Shown: positions 1 through 9,919 of the stretch, in pieces
Layout of the letters: each line of letters starts with the position of its first letter
Numbering within the stretch: position 1 is the first letter of the stretch
Source of the DNA: Enterobacter sp. JBIWA008
GTDB lineage: Bacteria > Pseudomonadota > Gammaproteobacteria > Enterobacterales > Enterobacteriaceae
NCBI RefSeq assembly: GCF_019968765.1
Contig: NZ_CP074149.1
Span: forward strand, 4,526,001-4,590,000
Reading direction: 5' to 3'
DNA length: 64,000 nucleotides
Notes under the pieces: model-generated
Database searches by the model: none
What the model saw: the letters and a program-made list of their open reading frames with translations, nothing else
What the model was told of the DNA's origin: nothing
Made by a program: the position numbers and the translations under genes

Positions 1-38
1 TGCGCCGCGTTCATGTCCTCAAAATGGCGTAACGTCCT

Positions 39-1538
39 ATGCTACATTTGTTTGCCGGCCTGGATTTACATACCGGGCTTTTATTATTGCTTGCTCTGGT
101 TTTTGTACTGTTTTACGAAGCGATCAACGGCTTCCACGACACTGCAAACGCAGTAGCGACGGTTATCTACACTCGCGCAATGCGATCGCAACTTGCGGTT
201 GTCATGGCGGCGGTATTTAACTTTTTTGGTGTCCTCCTGGGCGGACTGAGCGTTGCGTATGCCATTGTGCATATGCTGCCAACGGATCTGCTGCTTAACG
301 TTAGTTCTGGCCATGGCCTCGCTATGGTGTTCTCAATGCTGCTTGCTGCAATTATCTGGAACCTCGGTACCTGGTATTTTGGCCTGCCTGCATCCAGCTC
401 TCACACCCTTATCGGCGCGATTATCGGTATCGGGCTAACCAACGCCCTGATGACCGGGACATCGGTTGTTGATGCGCTGAACCTGCCTAAAGTATTGGGC
501 ATTTTCGGCTCGCTCATCATCTCCCCTATCGTGGGTCTGGTGGTGGCGGGCGGGTTGATTTTTATCCTGCGTCGCTACTGGAGCAACACGAAAAAACGTG
601 CGCGTATCCACCTGACGCCAGCAGAACGTGAGAAGAAAGACGGCAAGAAAAAGCCGCCGTTCTGGACACGTATCGCCCTGATCATTTCCGCTATCGGCGT
701 GGCCTTCTCTCACGGCGCGAACGACGGGCAGAAAGGCATTGGTCTGGTGATGCTGGTTCTGATCGGCGTCGCACCTGCAGGCTTCGTGGTCAACATGAAC
801 GCCTCCGGCTACGAAATCACCCGTACCCGTGATGCGGTCAACAACGTTGAAACCTATTTCCAGCAACATCCTGACCTGCTGAAAAAAGCGACCGGCGTTG
901 ATCAGTTGATCCCATCTCCGGAAGCAGGTGCGACTACCGCACCCGGTGAGTTCCACTGCCATCCGGCTAATGCGATTAACGCGCTGGAACGTGCCAAAGC
1001 CATGCTGGGCGATATCGAAAGCTATGACAAACTGGCCGTTGAACAGCGTGGTCAGCTGCGTCGTATCATGCTCTGCATCTCTGACGTAACCGATAAAGTC
1101 GCGAAGCTGCCAGAGGTGAATGGTGACGACAAACGTCTGCTGAAGAAACTGAAAGGCGATATGCTCAATACCATCGAGTACGCGCCAATCTGGATCATCA
1201 TGGCCGTCGCGCTGGCGCTCGGTATCGGTACGATGATTGGCTGGCGTCGTGTGGCGACCACCATCGGCGAGAAGATCGGTAAGAAAGGCATGACCTATGC
1301 GCAGGGTATGTCCGCGCAGATGACGGCGGCAGTGTCTATCGGTCTGGCGAGCTACACCGGTATGCCGGTATCCACTACCCACGTACTTTCTTCGTCCGTG
1401 GCAGGTACCATGATTGTTGACGGTGGCGGTCTGCAGCGCAAAACCGTGACCAACATTCTGATGGCCTGGGTGTTCACCCTTCCGGCCTCTATCCTGCTGT
1501 CTGGCGGTTTGTACTGGATTTCGCTGAAGCTGATTTAA
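39..1538 (+). CDS. pitA: Low-affinity inorganic phosphate transporter PitA
   Basis: Inner-membrane PiT-family carrier that takes up phosphate, as neutral metal-phosphate, in symport with protons. The 499-residue protein has the same length as E. coli PitA and near-identical ends. The family's duplicated signature is visible: GFHDTAN at residues 32-38 and HGAND near 225-229, each in a half made of hydrophobic helices. The halves are joined by a long polar loop (about 260-380) with HCHP, typical of the enterobacterial protein. The start is the first ATG after the window edge and matches the family. It is followed by a bidirectional terminator and the convergent uspB, as in E. coli. Confidence 0.97.
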   Translation: MLHLFAGLDLHTGLLLLLALVFVLFYEAINGFHDTANAVATVIYTRAMRSQLAVVMAAVFNFFGVLLGGLSVAYAIVHMLPTDLLLNVSSGHGLAMVFSMLLAAIIWNLGTWYFGLPASSSHTLIGAIIGIGLTNALMTGTSVVDALNLPKVLGIFGSLIISPIVGLVVAGGLIFILRRYWSNTKKRARIHLTPAEREKKDGKKKPPFWTRIALIISAIGVAFSHGANDGQKGIGLVMLVLIGVAPAGFVVNMNASGYEITRTRDAVNNVETYFQQHPDLLKKATGVDQLIPSPEAGATTAPGEFHCHPANAINALERAKAMLGDIESYDKLAVEQRGQLRRIMLCISDVTDKVAKLPEVNGDDKRLLKKLKGDMLNTIEYAPIWIIMAVALALGIGTMIGWRRVATTIGEKIGKKGMTYAQGMSAQMTAAVSIGLASYTGMPVSTTHVLSSSVAGTMIVDGGGLQRKTVTNILMAWVFTLPASILLSGGLYWISLKLI

Positions 1539-1552
1539 TCGGTTGAAGGCGA

Positions 1553-1589
1553 CAAAAAAGCGGGTCAGGAAACTGACCCGCTTTTTTTA
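1553..1589. terminator. Bidirectional intrinsic terminator between pitA and uspB
   Basis: A 9-bp perfect stem (AGCGGGTCA / TGACCCGCT, 1559-1582) with a six-base loop is preceded by an A run and followed by seven Ts. It therefore reads as a rho-independent terminator on both strands. It lies exactly between the stops of the convergent genes pitA and uspB. Confidence 0.9.
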
Positions 1590-1592
1590 TGC

Positions 1593-1928
1593 TCAGTGCC
1601 AAATCATCAATGCAATCATACTGACTACGACCAGCCCGCACAGGGCGCTGGTCAAAATGAACTGACGACGCAGGCGCTCGCAGCGACGAATAAACTCTTC
1701 ATCGTGATGATCGCGGTAGCGCTGGTAATAGATGTATCCCACCAGACGCATCTGCTTGCTGGGCTGTCCATGCGAGGTGAAGAACCCTCCACCGTCCACA
1801 TACTGATAAAGCAACGGATCGCAACCACGAAGTACTACTAACAGCGCACGTAACGATGAGAAGTAGCGCGCCATATTCACTATGCAAACCACGCATAACG
1901 CCCAAAACAATGCGACGGTGCTAATCAT
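1593..1928 (-). CDS. uspB: Universal stress protein B (membrane protein UspB)
   Basis: Small inner-membrane protein that in E. coli is induced by RpoS in stationary phase and contributes to ethanol resistance; its biochemical role is unknown. The 111-residue product has a hydrophobic segment at each end (about 1-20 and 88-108) and a polar middle, as in E. coli UspB. The frame is open 90 bases further upstream, but the start at 1928 is chosen because [12 protein letters not shown] matches the family N-terminus and GGGGAGGA lies just before it. It is divergent from uspA and shares a 283-base intergenic region with it. Confidence 0.95.
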   Translation of the reverse strand: MISTVALFWALCVVCIVNMARYFSSLRALLVVLRGCDPLLYQYVDGGGFFTSHGQPSKQMRLVGYIYYQRYRDHHDEEFIRRCERLRRQFILTSALCGLVVVSMIALMIWH

Positions 1929-2211
1929 ACATCCTCCCCGGCGTACGCCCACGAAGCAAGGCTCCTGAGCTACCGCACCCCAATGCCCTGACAGACAGTT
2001 CAGTGAAAGAATGACCAAAAGTCGATCCGGTTCGCGTTTTAATATCCGAACGGTTCATTTAATAGTGTAGGAGATCCGTTAATTTTTTTGCCACAAGGTT
2101 AATCGTTATCAACACCAAAGCTTGAAAAATATGTTTAACTGGGCCGTAATGAAAGTATCAGACGACGGCATTCTCATTTAGTCATCGATAACTTAAGGAA
2201 GGAGTAACACT
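1929..2211. promoter_or_regulatory. Divergent uspB/uspA promoter region
   Basis: This 283-base AT-rich stretch separates the divergent stress genes uspB and uspA and must hold both promoters. uspA has a strong ribosome site (AAGGAAGGAG) 7-8 bases before its ATG. In E. coli uspB is RpoS-dependent and uspA responds to growth arrest and ppGpp; I did not pin individual -10/-35 boxes here with confidence. Confidence 0.5.
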
Positions 2212-2649
2212 ATGGCTTACAAACACATTCTCATCGCGGTTGACCTCTCTCCGGAGAGTAAAGTGCTGGTTGATAAAGCGGTATCCATGGCACGTCCCTA
2301 CAACGCGAAAGTTTCCCTGATTCACGTTGACGTGAATTACTCCGACCTCTACACCGGTCTGATCGACGTGAATCTTGGCGATATGCAAAAACGCATCTCC
2401 GAAGAGACTCACCATGCCCTGAGCGAACTCTCCACCAACGCGGGCTATCCGATTACCGAAACCCTGAGCGGCAGCGGCGATCTGGGCCAGGTGCTGGTCG
2501 ATGCGATCAAGAAATACGATATGGACCTGGTGGTTTGCGGTCACCATCAGGACTTCTGGAGCAAGCTGATGTCTTCAGCGCGCCAGCTGATTAACACCGT
2601 TCACGTGGATATGCTGATCGTTCCACTGCGTGATGAAGAAGACGAGTAA
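2212..2649 (+). CDS. uspA: Universal stress protein A
   Basis: Cytoplasmic dimeric Usp-fold protein induced on growth arrest and many stresses. It belongs to the UspA subgroup that does not bind ATP. The product is 145 residues, one longer than E. coli UspA, with the extra residue in the acidic tail (RDEEDE). The N-terminus [16 protein letters not shown] is the family core strand and loop. In E. coli the peptide transporter gene dtpB follows; here it is absent and a repeat plus a REP-like hairpin lead straight into the convergent rsmJ. Confidence 0.97.
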   Translation: MAYKHILIAVDLSPESKVLVDKAVSMARPYNAKVSLIHVDVNYSDLYTGLIDVNLGDMQKRISEETHHALSELSTNAGYPITETLSGSGDLGQVLVDAIKKYDMDLVVCGHHQDFWSKLMSSARQLINTVHVDMLIVPLRDEEDE

Positions 2650-2660
2650 GTGCATTAAAT

Positions 2661-2696
2661 CACCCTCACCCTAACCCTCTCCCAAAGGAAGAGGGG
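2661..2696 (+). repeat. Dispersed CCCTCTCCC/GGGAGAGGG palindromic element, copy 1
   Basis: The element has a CACCCTCACCCTAA lead-in, then CCCTCTCCC, a short AAA loop and a slightly imperfect GGAAGAGGGG arm. It lies between the convergent genes uspA and rsmJ. Similar copies occur at 9874, 16849, 20950 and, as the bare hairpin, at 40478, all in the same orientation. Confidence 0.8.
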
Positions 2697-2711
2697 ATAG
2701 ATCGAGTACAT

Positions 2712-2747
2712 AGGCCGGGTAAGGCGAAGCCGCCACCCGGCTTTTTT
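2712..2747 (+). repeat. REP-like hairpin with T run, likely terminator for uspA
   Basis: Stem GCCGGGT (2714-2720) pairs with ACCCGGC (2735-2741), with the inner GGCGAAGCC typical of enterobacterial REP units. Six Ts follow directly, so it can end transcription from uspA. It touches the stop of rsmJ. Confidence 0.75.
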
Positions 2748-3498
2748 ATTCCGGCGTACCCGGATAAATATCAAACCGGTGCCCTTTCGTGGTCACCGCG
2801 TTAGTGGTCGCAACGTCCGCCAGCGGCGGTGCATAGTCAGGACGCTTCACCACCACCCTCTTCGTCGCTAGCTGGCGAGCGGGCTCCAGCAGCCCATCCG
2901 CGTCCAGATCCGGCCCCACCAGCGACTGAAATACCCGCATCTCTTTCTTCACCAGCGCGCTTTTCTGCTTATGTGGAAACATGGGGTCAAGATAGACCAC
3001 CTGCGGACGGGGGGTGATATCGGTCAGCGCCGTCAGGCTGGAGGCGTGGATCAGCTGCAAACGTTCCTGCAGCCAGGGGCCGATTTCCGGGTCCGCGTAG
3101 CCTCGCGCCAGCCCGTCGTCGAGCAGGGCCGCCACCACCGGATTACGTTCCAGCATCCGCACCCGACAGCCGACAGACGCCAGCACAAACGCATCGCGCC
3201 CCAGCCCCGCCGTAGCATCGACCACGTCCGGCAGATAGCTTCCTTTAATGCCGACCGCTTTAGCCACCGCTTCGCCGCGACCGCCGCCGAACTTGCGCCG
3301 GTGCGCCATCGCGCCGCCGACAAAGTCGACGAAAATCCCGCCGAGCTTCGGTTCGTCGCGCTTGCGTAATTCGAGATGTTCCGGCGTCATCACCAGTGCC
3401 ATCAGGTTTTCTTCATCGTGCTCCAGCCCCCAGCGGGCCGCCAGAACAGATAAGGCGCCGTCTCCGGCGCCTGTTTCATCCACTAAGCAGATCTTCAC
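2746..3498 (-). CDS. rsmJ: 16S rRNA (guanine-1516-N2)-methyltransferase RsmJ
   Basis: SAM-dependent methyltransferase that makes m2G1516 in 16S rRNA. The frame is open upstream, but the product is 250 residues, the E. coli length, when read from the GTG at 3498; [16 protein letters not shown] then matches the family start. The SAM-binding [17 protein letters not shown] motif and the catalytic [14 protein letters not shown] loop are present. It begins 7 bases after prlC ends, so the two form a prlC-rsmJ operon as in E. coli. Confidence 0.95.
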   Translation of the reverse strand: MKICLVDETGAGDGALSVLAARWGLEHDEENLMALVMTPEHLELRKRDEPKLGGIFVDFVGGAMAHRRKFGGGRGEAVAKAVGIKGSYLPDVVDATAGLGRDAFVLASVGCRVRMLERNPVVAALLDDGLARGYADPEIGPWLQERLQLIHASSLTALTDITPRPQVVYLDPMFPHKQKSALVKKEMRVFQSLVGPDLDADGLLEPARQLATKRVVVKRPDYAPPLADVATTNAVTTKGHRFDIYPGTPE

Positions 3499-3505
3499 GT
3501 AACAA

Positions 3506-5548
3506 TCAGCCTTTGATCCCGTAATGCTCAAGCATCGCATCCAGCTGCGGCTCGCGGCCACGGAAGCGTTTGAACAGCACCATTGGCTCTTCAGACCCGC
3601 CGCGGGTCAGGATGTTATCGAGGAAAGACTGGCCGGTTTCGCGGTTGAAGATCCCCTCTTCTTCGAAGCGAGAGAAGGCATCCGCCGCCAGCACGTCGGC
3701 CCACAGGTAGCTGTAGTAACCCGCCGCGTAGCCGCCTGCAAAAATATGGCTGAAGGCGTGCGGGAAGCGGCCCCAGGTTGGCCCAGGAATAACGGCAACC
3801 TGCTTTTTAATCTCGGCCAGGGTTTCAAGGATTTTCGCGCCCTGCTCCGGACTAAACTCGGCGTGCAGGCGGAAGTCGAACAGGCCGAACTCCAGCTGAC
3901 GCAGGATGAACATCGCCGCCTGGTAGTTTTTCGCCGCCAGCATTTTATCCAGTAGTTCCTTCGGCAGCGGCTCGCCGGTCTCATAGTGACCGGAGATAAA
4001 CGCCAGCGCGTCCGGCTCCCAGCACCAGTTTTCCATAAACTGGCTTGGCAGCTCGACAGCATCCCACGGCACGCCGCTGATACCGGCCACGCCTGCGGTT
4101 TCGATGCGGGTCAGCATGTGGTGCAGACCGTGACCGAACTCGTGGAACAGGGTAATCACTTCGTCGTGGGTGAACAGCGCCGGTTTGCCGCTTACCGGAC
4201 GGTTGAAGTTACAGGTCAGGTAGGCGACCGGCTTCTGCAGAGAACCGTCGGCTTTACGCATCTGGCCCACGCAGTCGTCCATCCACGCCCCGCCGCGCTT
4301 GTTCTCACGCGCGTAGAGATCGAGGTAGAAGCTGCCGCGCAGTTCGTTTTTCTCGTCATACAGCTCGAAGAAGCGCACGTCCGAGTGCCAGACGTCGATA
4401 TCGGTACGCTCTTTGGCGGTGATGCCATAGATGCGTTTTACCACTTCGAACAGGCCGTTTACGGCTTTGTTTTCCGGGAAGTACGGGCGCAGCTGCTCGT
4501 CGCTAATGCTGTAGAGGTGCTGCTTCTGTTTTTCGCTGTAGTACGCGATATCCCACGGCTGCAGCTCGTCCACGCCGAACTCCGCTTTCGCGAAGGCGCG
4601 CAGCTGGGCCAGCTCTTTCTCACCCTGCGGACGGGCGCGTTTCGCCAGATCCGTCAGGAAGTCGAGCACCTGCTGCGGGTTTTCCGCCATTTTGGTGGCG
4701 AGGGATTTATCGGCGTAGTTTTCGAAGCCCAGCAGCTGCGCCAGCTCGTGACGCAGGGCGAGGATCTCCGCCATTACCGGGCTGTTGTCCCACTTACCGG
4801 CGTTCGGCCCCTGATCGGAGGCGCGGGTGCTGTACGCGCGGTACATCTCTTCGCGCAGGGCCTGGTTGTCGCAGTAGGTCATCACCGGCAGATAGCTCGG
4901 GATATCCAGCGTCAACAGGAAGCCTTCCTGCTCTTTCGCCTCGGCCTGGGCTTTTGCCGCCGCCAGCGCGCTTTCCGGCATACCCGCAAGCTCCGCTTCG
5001 TCGGTAATCAGCTTCGTCCAGCCCATTGTGGCGTCGAGTACGTTGTTGCTGTACTGGTTGCCCAGCTCGGACAGACGCGCGGCGATTTCACCGTAGCGGG
5101 TCTGTTTCTCTTTTGGCAGGCCAATCCCGGACAGCTCAAAATCACGCAGGGCGTTATCGACCGATTTTTTCTGCGCCGTGTTCAGTTCGGCATAATGGTC
5201 GCCATCGCGCAGGTCGCGGTAGGCTTTGTACAGCCCTTCGTGCTGCCCAACCCAGGTGCTGTACTCCGAGAGCAGCGGCAGGGTTTGCTCGTAGGCTTCG
5301 CGCAGTTCCGGGCTGTTTTTTACCGAGTTCAGGTGGCTCACCGGGGAGAAGATACGCCCCAGCACGTCGTCCACTTCGGCCAGCGGCTGACACAGATTTT
5401 CCCAGGTGTACGGCGCGCCCTGCGCTACCACGCTTTCTACCGCCGCGCGGCAGTTGTCCAGCGATTGCGTAACGGCTGGAACCACATGCTCGGGGAGGAT
5501 TTTAGAAAACGGCGGCAACGAAAAAGGCGTCAGTAATGGATTGGTCAT
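3506..5548 (-). CDS. prlC: Oligopeptidase A (M3 metallopeptidase)
   Basis: Cytosolic zinc oligopeptidase (PrlC/OpdA) that degrades short peptides, including cleaved signal peptides. The protein is 680 residues, as in E. coli. The zinc motif HEFGH is present in [10 protein letters not shown] (near residue 470), with the downstream glutamate ligand in the [10 protein letters not shown] segment. The start at 5548 gives the family N-terminus MTNPLLTPF and has AGGA upstream; a 13-residue extension in the open frame was rejected. A sigma-32 type promoter lies upstream at 5611-5640. rsmJ follows in the same operon. Confidence 0.97.
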   Translation of the reverse strand: MTNPLLTPFSLPPFSKILPEHVVPAVTQSLDNCRAAVESVVAQGAPYTWENLCQPLAEVDDVLGRIFSPVSHLNSVKNSPELREAYEQTLPLLSEYSTWVGQHEGLYKAYRDLRDGDHYAELNTAQKKSVDNALRDFELSGIGLPKEKQTRYGEIAARLSELGNQYSNNVLDATMGWTKLITDEAELAGMPESALAAAKAQAEAKEQEGFLLTLDIPSYLPVMTYCDNQALREEMYRAYSTRASDQGPNAGKWDNSPVMAEILALRHELAQLLGFENYADKSLATKMAENPQQVLDFLTDLAKRARPQGEKELAQLRAFAKAEFGVDELQPWDIAYYSEKQKQHLYSISDEQLRPYFPENKAVNGLFEVVKRIYGITAKERTDIDVWHSDVRFFELYDEKNELRGSFYLDLYARENKRGGAWMDDCVGQMRKADGSLQKPVAYLTCNFNRPVSGKPALFTHDEVITLFHEFGHGLHHMLTRIETAGVAGISGVPWDAVELPSQFMENWCWEPDALAFISGHYETGEPLPKELLDKMLAAKNYQAAMFILRQLEFGLFDFRLHAEFSPEQGAKILETLAEIKKQVAVIPGPTWGRFPHAFSHIFAGGYAAGYYSYLWADVLAADAFSRFEEEGIFNRETGQSFLDNILTRGGSEEPMVLFKRFRGREPQLDAMLEHYGIKG

Positions 5549-5610
5549 AAACGCTGTCCTGTTGAAATAGGTGAATGAAGCGCGCATCCGGCGCTGTGCA
5601 TATGCGATCT

Positions 5611-5640
5611 AGAATGGGGTTAAGTGTAGAGGATTTCAAT
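5611..5640 (-). promoter_or_regulatory. Sigma-32 heat-shock promoter of prlC
   Basis: On the minus strand ATTGAAA (5640-5634) is followed after 14 bases by CCCCATTCT (5619-5611). This is close to the sigma-32 consensus (CTTGAAA, 11-16 bases, CCCCATNT). It lies about 65 bases upstream of prlC, a known heat-shock gene in E. coli. Confidence 0.8.
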
Positions 5641-5761
5641 GCCGGACGTTGCGCTTTCGCGGCCGTGGAAACTTTTCTGTATACTGTGGCGATACGCTCT
5701 ATTTTTGCCCGATGGCGCTAAGCTATCGGGCCTACGTTTACTACCTGGAACACATTCATCC

Positions 5762-6604
5762 ATGCTCAGTTATCGCCACAGCTTCCACGCAGGCAACCAC
5801 GCCGACGTCCTTAAACACACCGTTCAGAGCCTGATCATCGAATCGCTCAAAGAGAAAGAGAAGCCGTTTCTCTATCTGGACACGCACGCGGGCGCGGGCC
5901 GTTATCAGCTGAGCGGAGAGCATGCCGAGCGTACCGGTGAATATCTGGAAGGGATTGCCCGCATCTGGCAGAAGGACGACCTGCCTGCCGAGCTGGAGCC
6001 GTACATCGGCGTGGTGAACCACTTCAACCGCAACGGCCAGCTGCGCTACTACCCGGGCTCACCGCTGATTGCACGCCAGCTGCTGCGCGAGCAGGACAGC
6101 CTCCAGCTGACCGAGCTGCATCCGAGCGACTTCCCGCTGCTACGTTCTGAATTCCAGAAAGACAGCCGCGCCCGCGTGGAAAAAGCCGACGGTTACCAGC
6201 AGCTGAAAGCCAAGCTGCCGCCGGTTTCCCGTCGCGGCCTGGTGCTGATCGACCCGCCGTACGAAATTAAAACCGACTATCAGGCGGTGGTAACCGGCAT
6301 CCACGAAGGCTACAAACGTTTTGCCACCGGCACTTACGCCCTGTGGTATCCGGTGGTGCTGCGCGCGCAAATCAAGCGCATGATCAAAGACCTCGAAGCC
6401 ACCGGCATCCGCAAAATTCTGCAGATCGAGCTGGCGGTACGTCCTGACAGCGACCAGCGCGGCATGACCGCCTCGGGCATGATCGTCATTAACCCGCCAT
6501 GGAAGCTCGAAGCGCAGATGAACAACGTGCTGCCGTGGCTGCACAAAACGCTGGTGCCCGCCGGTACAGGCCACGCCACCGTCAGTTGGATCGTGCCGGA
6601 GTAA
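5762..6604 (+). CDS. rlmJ: 23S rRNA (adenine-2030-N6)-methyltransferase RlmJ
   Basis: SAM-dependent enzyme that makes m6A2030 in 23S rRNA. Read from the ATG at 5762 it is 280 residues, the E. coli length, and begins MLSYRHSFHAGNHADVLKH, the family N-terminus. The catalytic DPPYE motif (N6-adenine methyltransferase type) and LDTHAGAGRY SAM loop are present. The frame is open back to 5639, but those residues have no family match. It is divergent from prlC and 71 bases before gor. Confidence 0.96.
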   Translation: MLSYRHSFHAGNHADVLKHTVQSLIIESLKEKEKPFLYLDTHAGAGRYQLSGEHAERTGEYLEGIARIWQKDDLPAELEPYIGVVNHFNRNGQLRYYPGSPLIARQLLREQDSLQLTELHPSDFPLLRSEFQKDSRARVEKADGYQQLKAKLPPVSRRGLVLIDPPYEIKTDYQAVVTGIHEGYKRFATGTYALWYPVVLRAQIKRMIKDLEATGIRKILQIELAVRPDSDQRGMTASGMIVINPPWKLEAQMNNVLPWLHKTLVPAGTGHATVSWIVPE

Positions 6605-6675
6605 TCGCAGCCATCGGTGGAAACTATTGATTTCAGGTATACAATCGCGGCAATTCACGATTAAGGATAACAGCT

Positions 6676-8028
6676 ATGACTAAGCATTATGACTACATCG
6701 CCATCGGCGGCGGCAGCGGCGGCATCGCCTCCATCAACCGCGCGGCCATGTACGGCCAGAAGTGCGCGCTGATTGAAGCGAAAGCGCTGGGCGGCACCTG
6801 CGTGAACGTAGGTTGTGTACCGAAGAAGGTTATGTGGCATGCGGCGCAGATCCGTGAAGCTATCCATATGTATGGCCCGGACTACGGCTTTGACACCACC
6901 ATCAACCACTTCGACTGGGACAAACTGATCGCCAGCCGTACCGCCTACATCGACCGTATTCACACCTCATACGACAACGTGCTGGGTAAAAATAACGTCG
7001 ACGTTATCCACGGTTTCGCCCGCTTTGTGGACGCGAAAACGATCGAAGTGAACGGCGAGACGATCACCGCCGATCACATCCTGATCGCCACCGGCGGCCG
7101 TCCGAGCCACCCGAATATCCCGGGCGTGGAATACGGCATCGACTCCGATGGTTTCTTCGAGCTGCCTGCCCTGCCAAAACGCGTTGCCGTTGTTGGCGCG
7201 GGTTACATCGCGGTAGAGCTGGCCGGCGTGATTAACGGCCTGGGGGCGGAAACGCACCTGTTCGTGCGTAAACACGCGCCGTTGCGCAGCTTTGACCCGC
7301 TGATCGTCGACACGCTGGTTGAAGTGATGAACGCCGAAGGCCCGACCCTGCACACCAACGCCGTGCCAAAAGCGGTCGTCAAAAATGCAGACGGCAGCCT
7401 GACCCTGGAGCTGGAAGATGGCCGCAGCCAGACCGTCGATTGCCTGATCTGGGCGATTGGCCGTGAACCGGCGAACGATAACTTCAACCTGGGCGTGACC
7501 GGCGTGAAAACCGACGAAAAAGGCTATATCGTCGTCGATAAATTCCAGAACACCAGCGTACCGGGCATTTATGCGGTCGGCGACAATACCGGTGCGGTTG
7601 AGCTGACGCCGGTGGCCGTTGCGGCGGGCCGTCGTCTCTCCGAGCGCCTGTTTAACAACAAGCCGGACGAGCATCTGGACTACAGCAATATTCCAACCGT
7701 GGTCTTCAGCCACCCGCCAATCGGCACCGTCGGCTTAACCGAGCCGCAGGCGCGCGAGCAGTATGGCGACGACCTGGTGAAAGTGTATAAATCGGCCTTC
7801 ACCGCGATGTACACCGCCGTCACCTCTCACCGCCAGCCGTGCCGCATGAAGCTGGTCTGCGTAGGCCCGGAAGAGAAGATTGTCGGCATCCACGGCATCG
7901 GCTTCGGCATGGACGAGATCCTGCAGGGCTTTGCGGTGGCGCTGAAGATGGGCGCAACGAAGAAAGACTTCGACAACACCGTGGCGATCCACCCGACTGC
8001 GGCCGAAGAATTTGTGACCATGCGTTAA
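6676..8028 (+). CDS. gor: Glutathione reductase
   Basis: FAD flavoenzyme that reduces glutathione disulphide with NADPH in the cytoplasm. The product is 450 residues, the E. coli length. It shows the N-terminal FAD motif GGGSGG, the redox-active disulphide in [13 protein letters not shown], the NADPH-binding [10 protein letters not shown] segment, a second FAD motif in GIYAVGD, and the C-terminal catalytic His in AIHPTAAEE. Ribosome site AAGGA precedes the ATG. In E. coli gor is followed by ars genes and the acid-fitness island; here treF follows after a terminator. Confidence 0.98.
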   Translation: MTKHYDYIAIGGGSGGIASINRAAMYGQKCALIEAKALGGTCVNVGCVPKKVMWHAAQIREAIHMYGPDYGFDTTINHFDWDKLIASRTAYIDRIHTSYDNVLGKNNVDVIHGFARFVDAKTIEVNGETITADHILIATGGRPSHPNIPGVEYGIDSDGFFELPALPKRVAVVGAGYIAVELAGVINGLGAETHLFVRKHAPLRSFDPLIVDTLVEVMNAEGPTLHTNAVPKAVVKNADGSLTLELEDGRSQTVDCLIWAIGREPANDNFNLGVTGVKTDEKGYIVVDKFQNTSVPGIYAVGDNTGAVELTPVAVAAGRRLSERLFNNKPDEHLDYSNIPTVVFSHPPIGTVGLTEPQAREQYGDDLVKVYKSAFTAMYTAVTSHRQPCRMKLVCVGPEEKIVGIHGIGFGMDEILQGFAVALKMGATKKDFDNTVAIHPTAAEEFVTMR

Positions 8029-8035
8029 TCCTGAT

Positions 8036-8062
8036 GCCCCTCCCCGGAGGGGCATTTTTTTT
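8036..8062 (+). terminator. Intrinsic terminator after gor
   Basis: An inverted repeat GCCCCTCC / GGAGGGGC (8036-8053) is followed by an A and eight Ts. It lies 7 bases past the gor stop. Confidence 0.9.
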
Positions 8063-8210
8063 AACATTCATAAATCGTTGCAAAACGAATGCTCCGAAAA
8101 TAGTGATCTACCGCACATATCCCTCCCCATCTACCGAAGCGAATGTCTACGCTTATAAGACGCCCGGATAAACCTGTCTTTTGAACACACAACCGGAGGT
8201 CCCTATCACC

Positions 8211-9860
8211 ATGTTCAACCAGAAACTACAGGCTACCGAGAACATCGAGTTCGAGATTGCAGAAGAGCTGCGCTACGAGACCGATCCCTGCGAGTTGAAA
8301 CTGGATGAAATGATTGAGGCGGAGCCGGAACCCGAAATGATCGAGGGGCTACCCGCCTCCGATGCGTTGACGCCCGCAGACCGCTATCTTGAACTTTTCG
8401 AGCACGTGCAGTCGACACGGCTGTTTGCGGACAGTAAAACCTTTCCCGACTGCGCGCCGAAGATGGATCCGCTGGATATCCTGATCCGCTACCGCAAGGT
8501 CAGACGCCACCGGGATTTCGACCTGCGCCAGTTTGTGGAAAACCACTTCTGGATGCCAGAAACGTACGGCACAGAATATGTCTCCGACCCGGGGCTCTCC
8601 CTGAAAGAGCACATTGATAACCTTTGGCCGGTGCTGACGCGCGAGCCGCAGGATCATATTCCCTGGTCTTCCCTGCTGGCGCTGCCGCAGGCCTATATCG
8701 TCCCCGGCGGGCGATTCAGCGAGACCTACTACTGGGATTCCTATTTCTCCATGCTGGGGCTGGCGGAGAGCGGTCGTAACGATCTGCTCAAATGCATGGC
8801 GGACAACTTCGCCTGGCTGATTGAACGCTACGGGCATATCCCCAACGGCAACCGCACCTATTATCTCAGCCGCTCGCAGCCGCCGGTTTTTGCGCTGATG
8901 GTGGAGCTGTTCGAGGAGGACGGCGTTCGCGGTGCGAAACGCTATCTGGACCACCTCAAAATGGAGTACGCCTTCTGGATGGACGGCGCGGAGTCGCTGC
9001 TGCTTAACCAGGCCTACCGCAGCGCCGTACGCATGCCGGACGGTTCACTGCTCAACCGCTACTGGGACGACCGAGATACCCCGCGCGACGAATCGTGGGT
9101 TGAGGACGTGGAAACCGCCCGCCACTCGGGTCGTCCGCCCAATGAGGTTTATCGCGACCTGCGCGCGGGTGCAGCATCCGGCTGGGATTATTCGTCCCGC
9201 TGGCTGCGCGATCCGTCGCGGCTCGCCAGCATCCGCACGACGCAGTTTATTCCTATCGATCTGAACGCCTTCCTGTTCAAGCTGGAAAGTGCTATCGCCA
9301 ACATCTCGGCGTCGAAAGGGGATAAAGAGACGGCAGAGGAATTCCGCCAGAAAGCCAACGATCGACGCGCGGCGGTGAACCGCTATCTGTGGGACGAGGA
9401 GAGCGGCTGTTACCGCGATTACGACTGGCGACGCGAAGAGCTGGCGCTGTTTTCTGCCGCCAGCATCGTGCCGCTGTACGTTGGCATGGCGACGCATGAG
9501 CAGGCAGAACGTTTGTCGGATGCGGTTAAGGCTCGTCTGCTGACGCCGGGCGGAATTCTGGCGACCGAGTACGAAACCGGCGAGCAGTGGGATAAACCCA
9601 ACGGCTGGGCGCCACTGCAGTGGATGGCGATTCAGGGGTTCAAGCAGTACGGCAACGACTCGCTTGGCGATGAGATCGCCTGGAGCTGGCTGCATACGGT
9701 GAACCATTTTTATAAGACGCATCATAAGCTGATTGAGAAGTACCACATTTCCAGCAGCACGCCGCGAGAAGGTGGCGGTGGTGAGTATCCTTTGCAGGAT
9801 GGTTTCGGCTGGACGAACGGCGTGGTGCGGCGGCTGATTGGGTTGTATGGGGAACCTTAA
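8211..9860 (+). CDS. treF: Cytoplasmic trehalase TreF (GH37)
   Basis: Hydrolyses trehalose to two glucose molecules in the cytoplasm; in E. coli it is RpoS-dependent and osmotically induced. The product is 549 residues, as in E. coli, when started at the ATG at 8211, preceded by CCGGAGG. Both trehalase signatures are visible: [14 protein letters not shown] (near 165) and [12 protein letters not shown] (near 455), plus the glycine-rich EGGGGEY loop near the end. The first 25 residues differ from E. coli TreF, while the rest is close. A dispersed palindrome follows the stop. Confidence 0.97.
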   Translation: MFNQKLQATENIEFEIAEELRYETDPCELKLDEMIEAEPEPEMIEGLPASDALTPADRYLELFEHVQSTRLFADSKTFPDCAPKMDPLDILIRYRKVRRHRDFDLRQFVENHFWMPETYGTEYVSDPGLSLKEHIDNLWPVLTREPQDHIPWSSLLALPQAYIVPGGRFSETYYWDSYFSMLGLAESGRNDLLKCMADNFAWLIERYGHIPNGNRTYYLSRSQPPVFALMVELFEEDGVRGAKRYLDHLKMEYAFWMDGAESLLLNQAYRSAVRMPDGSLLNRYWDDRDTPRDESWVEDVETARHSGRPPNEVYRDLRAGAASGWDYSSRWLRDPSRLASIRTTQFIPIDLNAFLFKLESAIANISASKGDKETAEEFRQKANDRRAAVNRYLWDEESGCYRDYDWRREELALFSAASIVPLYVGMATHEQAERLSDAVKARLLTPGGILATEYETGEQWDKPNGWAPLQWMAIQGFKQYGNDSLGDEIAWSWLHTVNHFYKTHHKLIEKYHISSSTPREGGGGEYPLQDGFGWTNGVVRRLIGLYGEP

Positions 9861-9873
9861 GTGGGGTGCGGTC

Positions 9874-9910
9874 TGATGCCCTCACCCCGGCCCTCTCCCA
9901 CAGGGAGAGG
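9874..9910 (+). repeat. Dispersed CCCTCTCCC/GGGAGAGG palindromic element, copy 2
   Basis: GATGCCCTCACCCCGG leads into CCCTCTCCC, loop ACA, GGGAGAGG. It sits between the convergent stops of treF and the next gene and is the same element as at 16849 and 20950. Confidence 0.85.
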
Positions 9911-9919
9911 AAGAAGAAA

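Noticed and set aside
435..1382. 315-residue frame antisense to pitA
   Set aside because: A shadow frame with a His/Arg/Gln/Asp-rich composition typical of antisense reading.
1929..2018. 30-residue N-terminal extension of UspB
   Set aside because: No match to UspB; a strong ribosome site precedes the internal ATG at 1928.
3986..5536. 516-residue open frame antisense to prlC
   Set aside because: It mirrors the codon pattern of prlC, has no recognisable domain and lies fully inside a well-supported gene. Long antisense frames are common in GC-rich enterobacterial genes.
5639..5761. 41-residue N-terminal extension of RlmJ
   Set aside because: The family starts at MLSYRHSFHAG; the extension overlaps the prlC promoter region.
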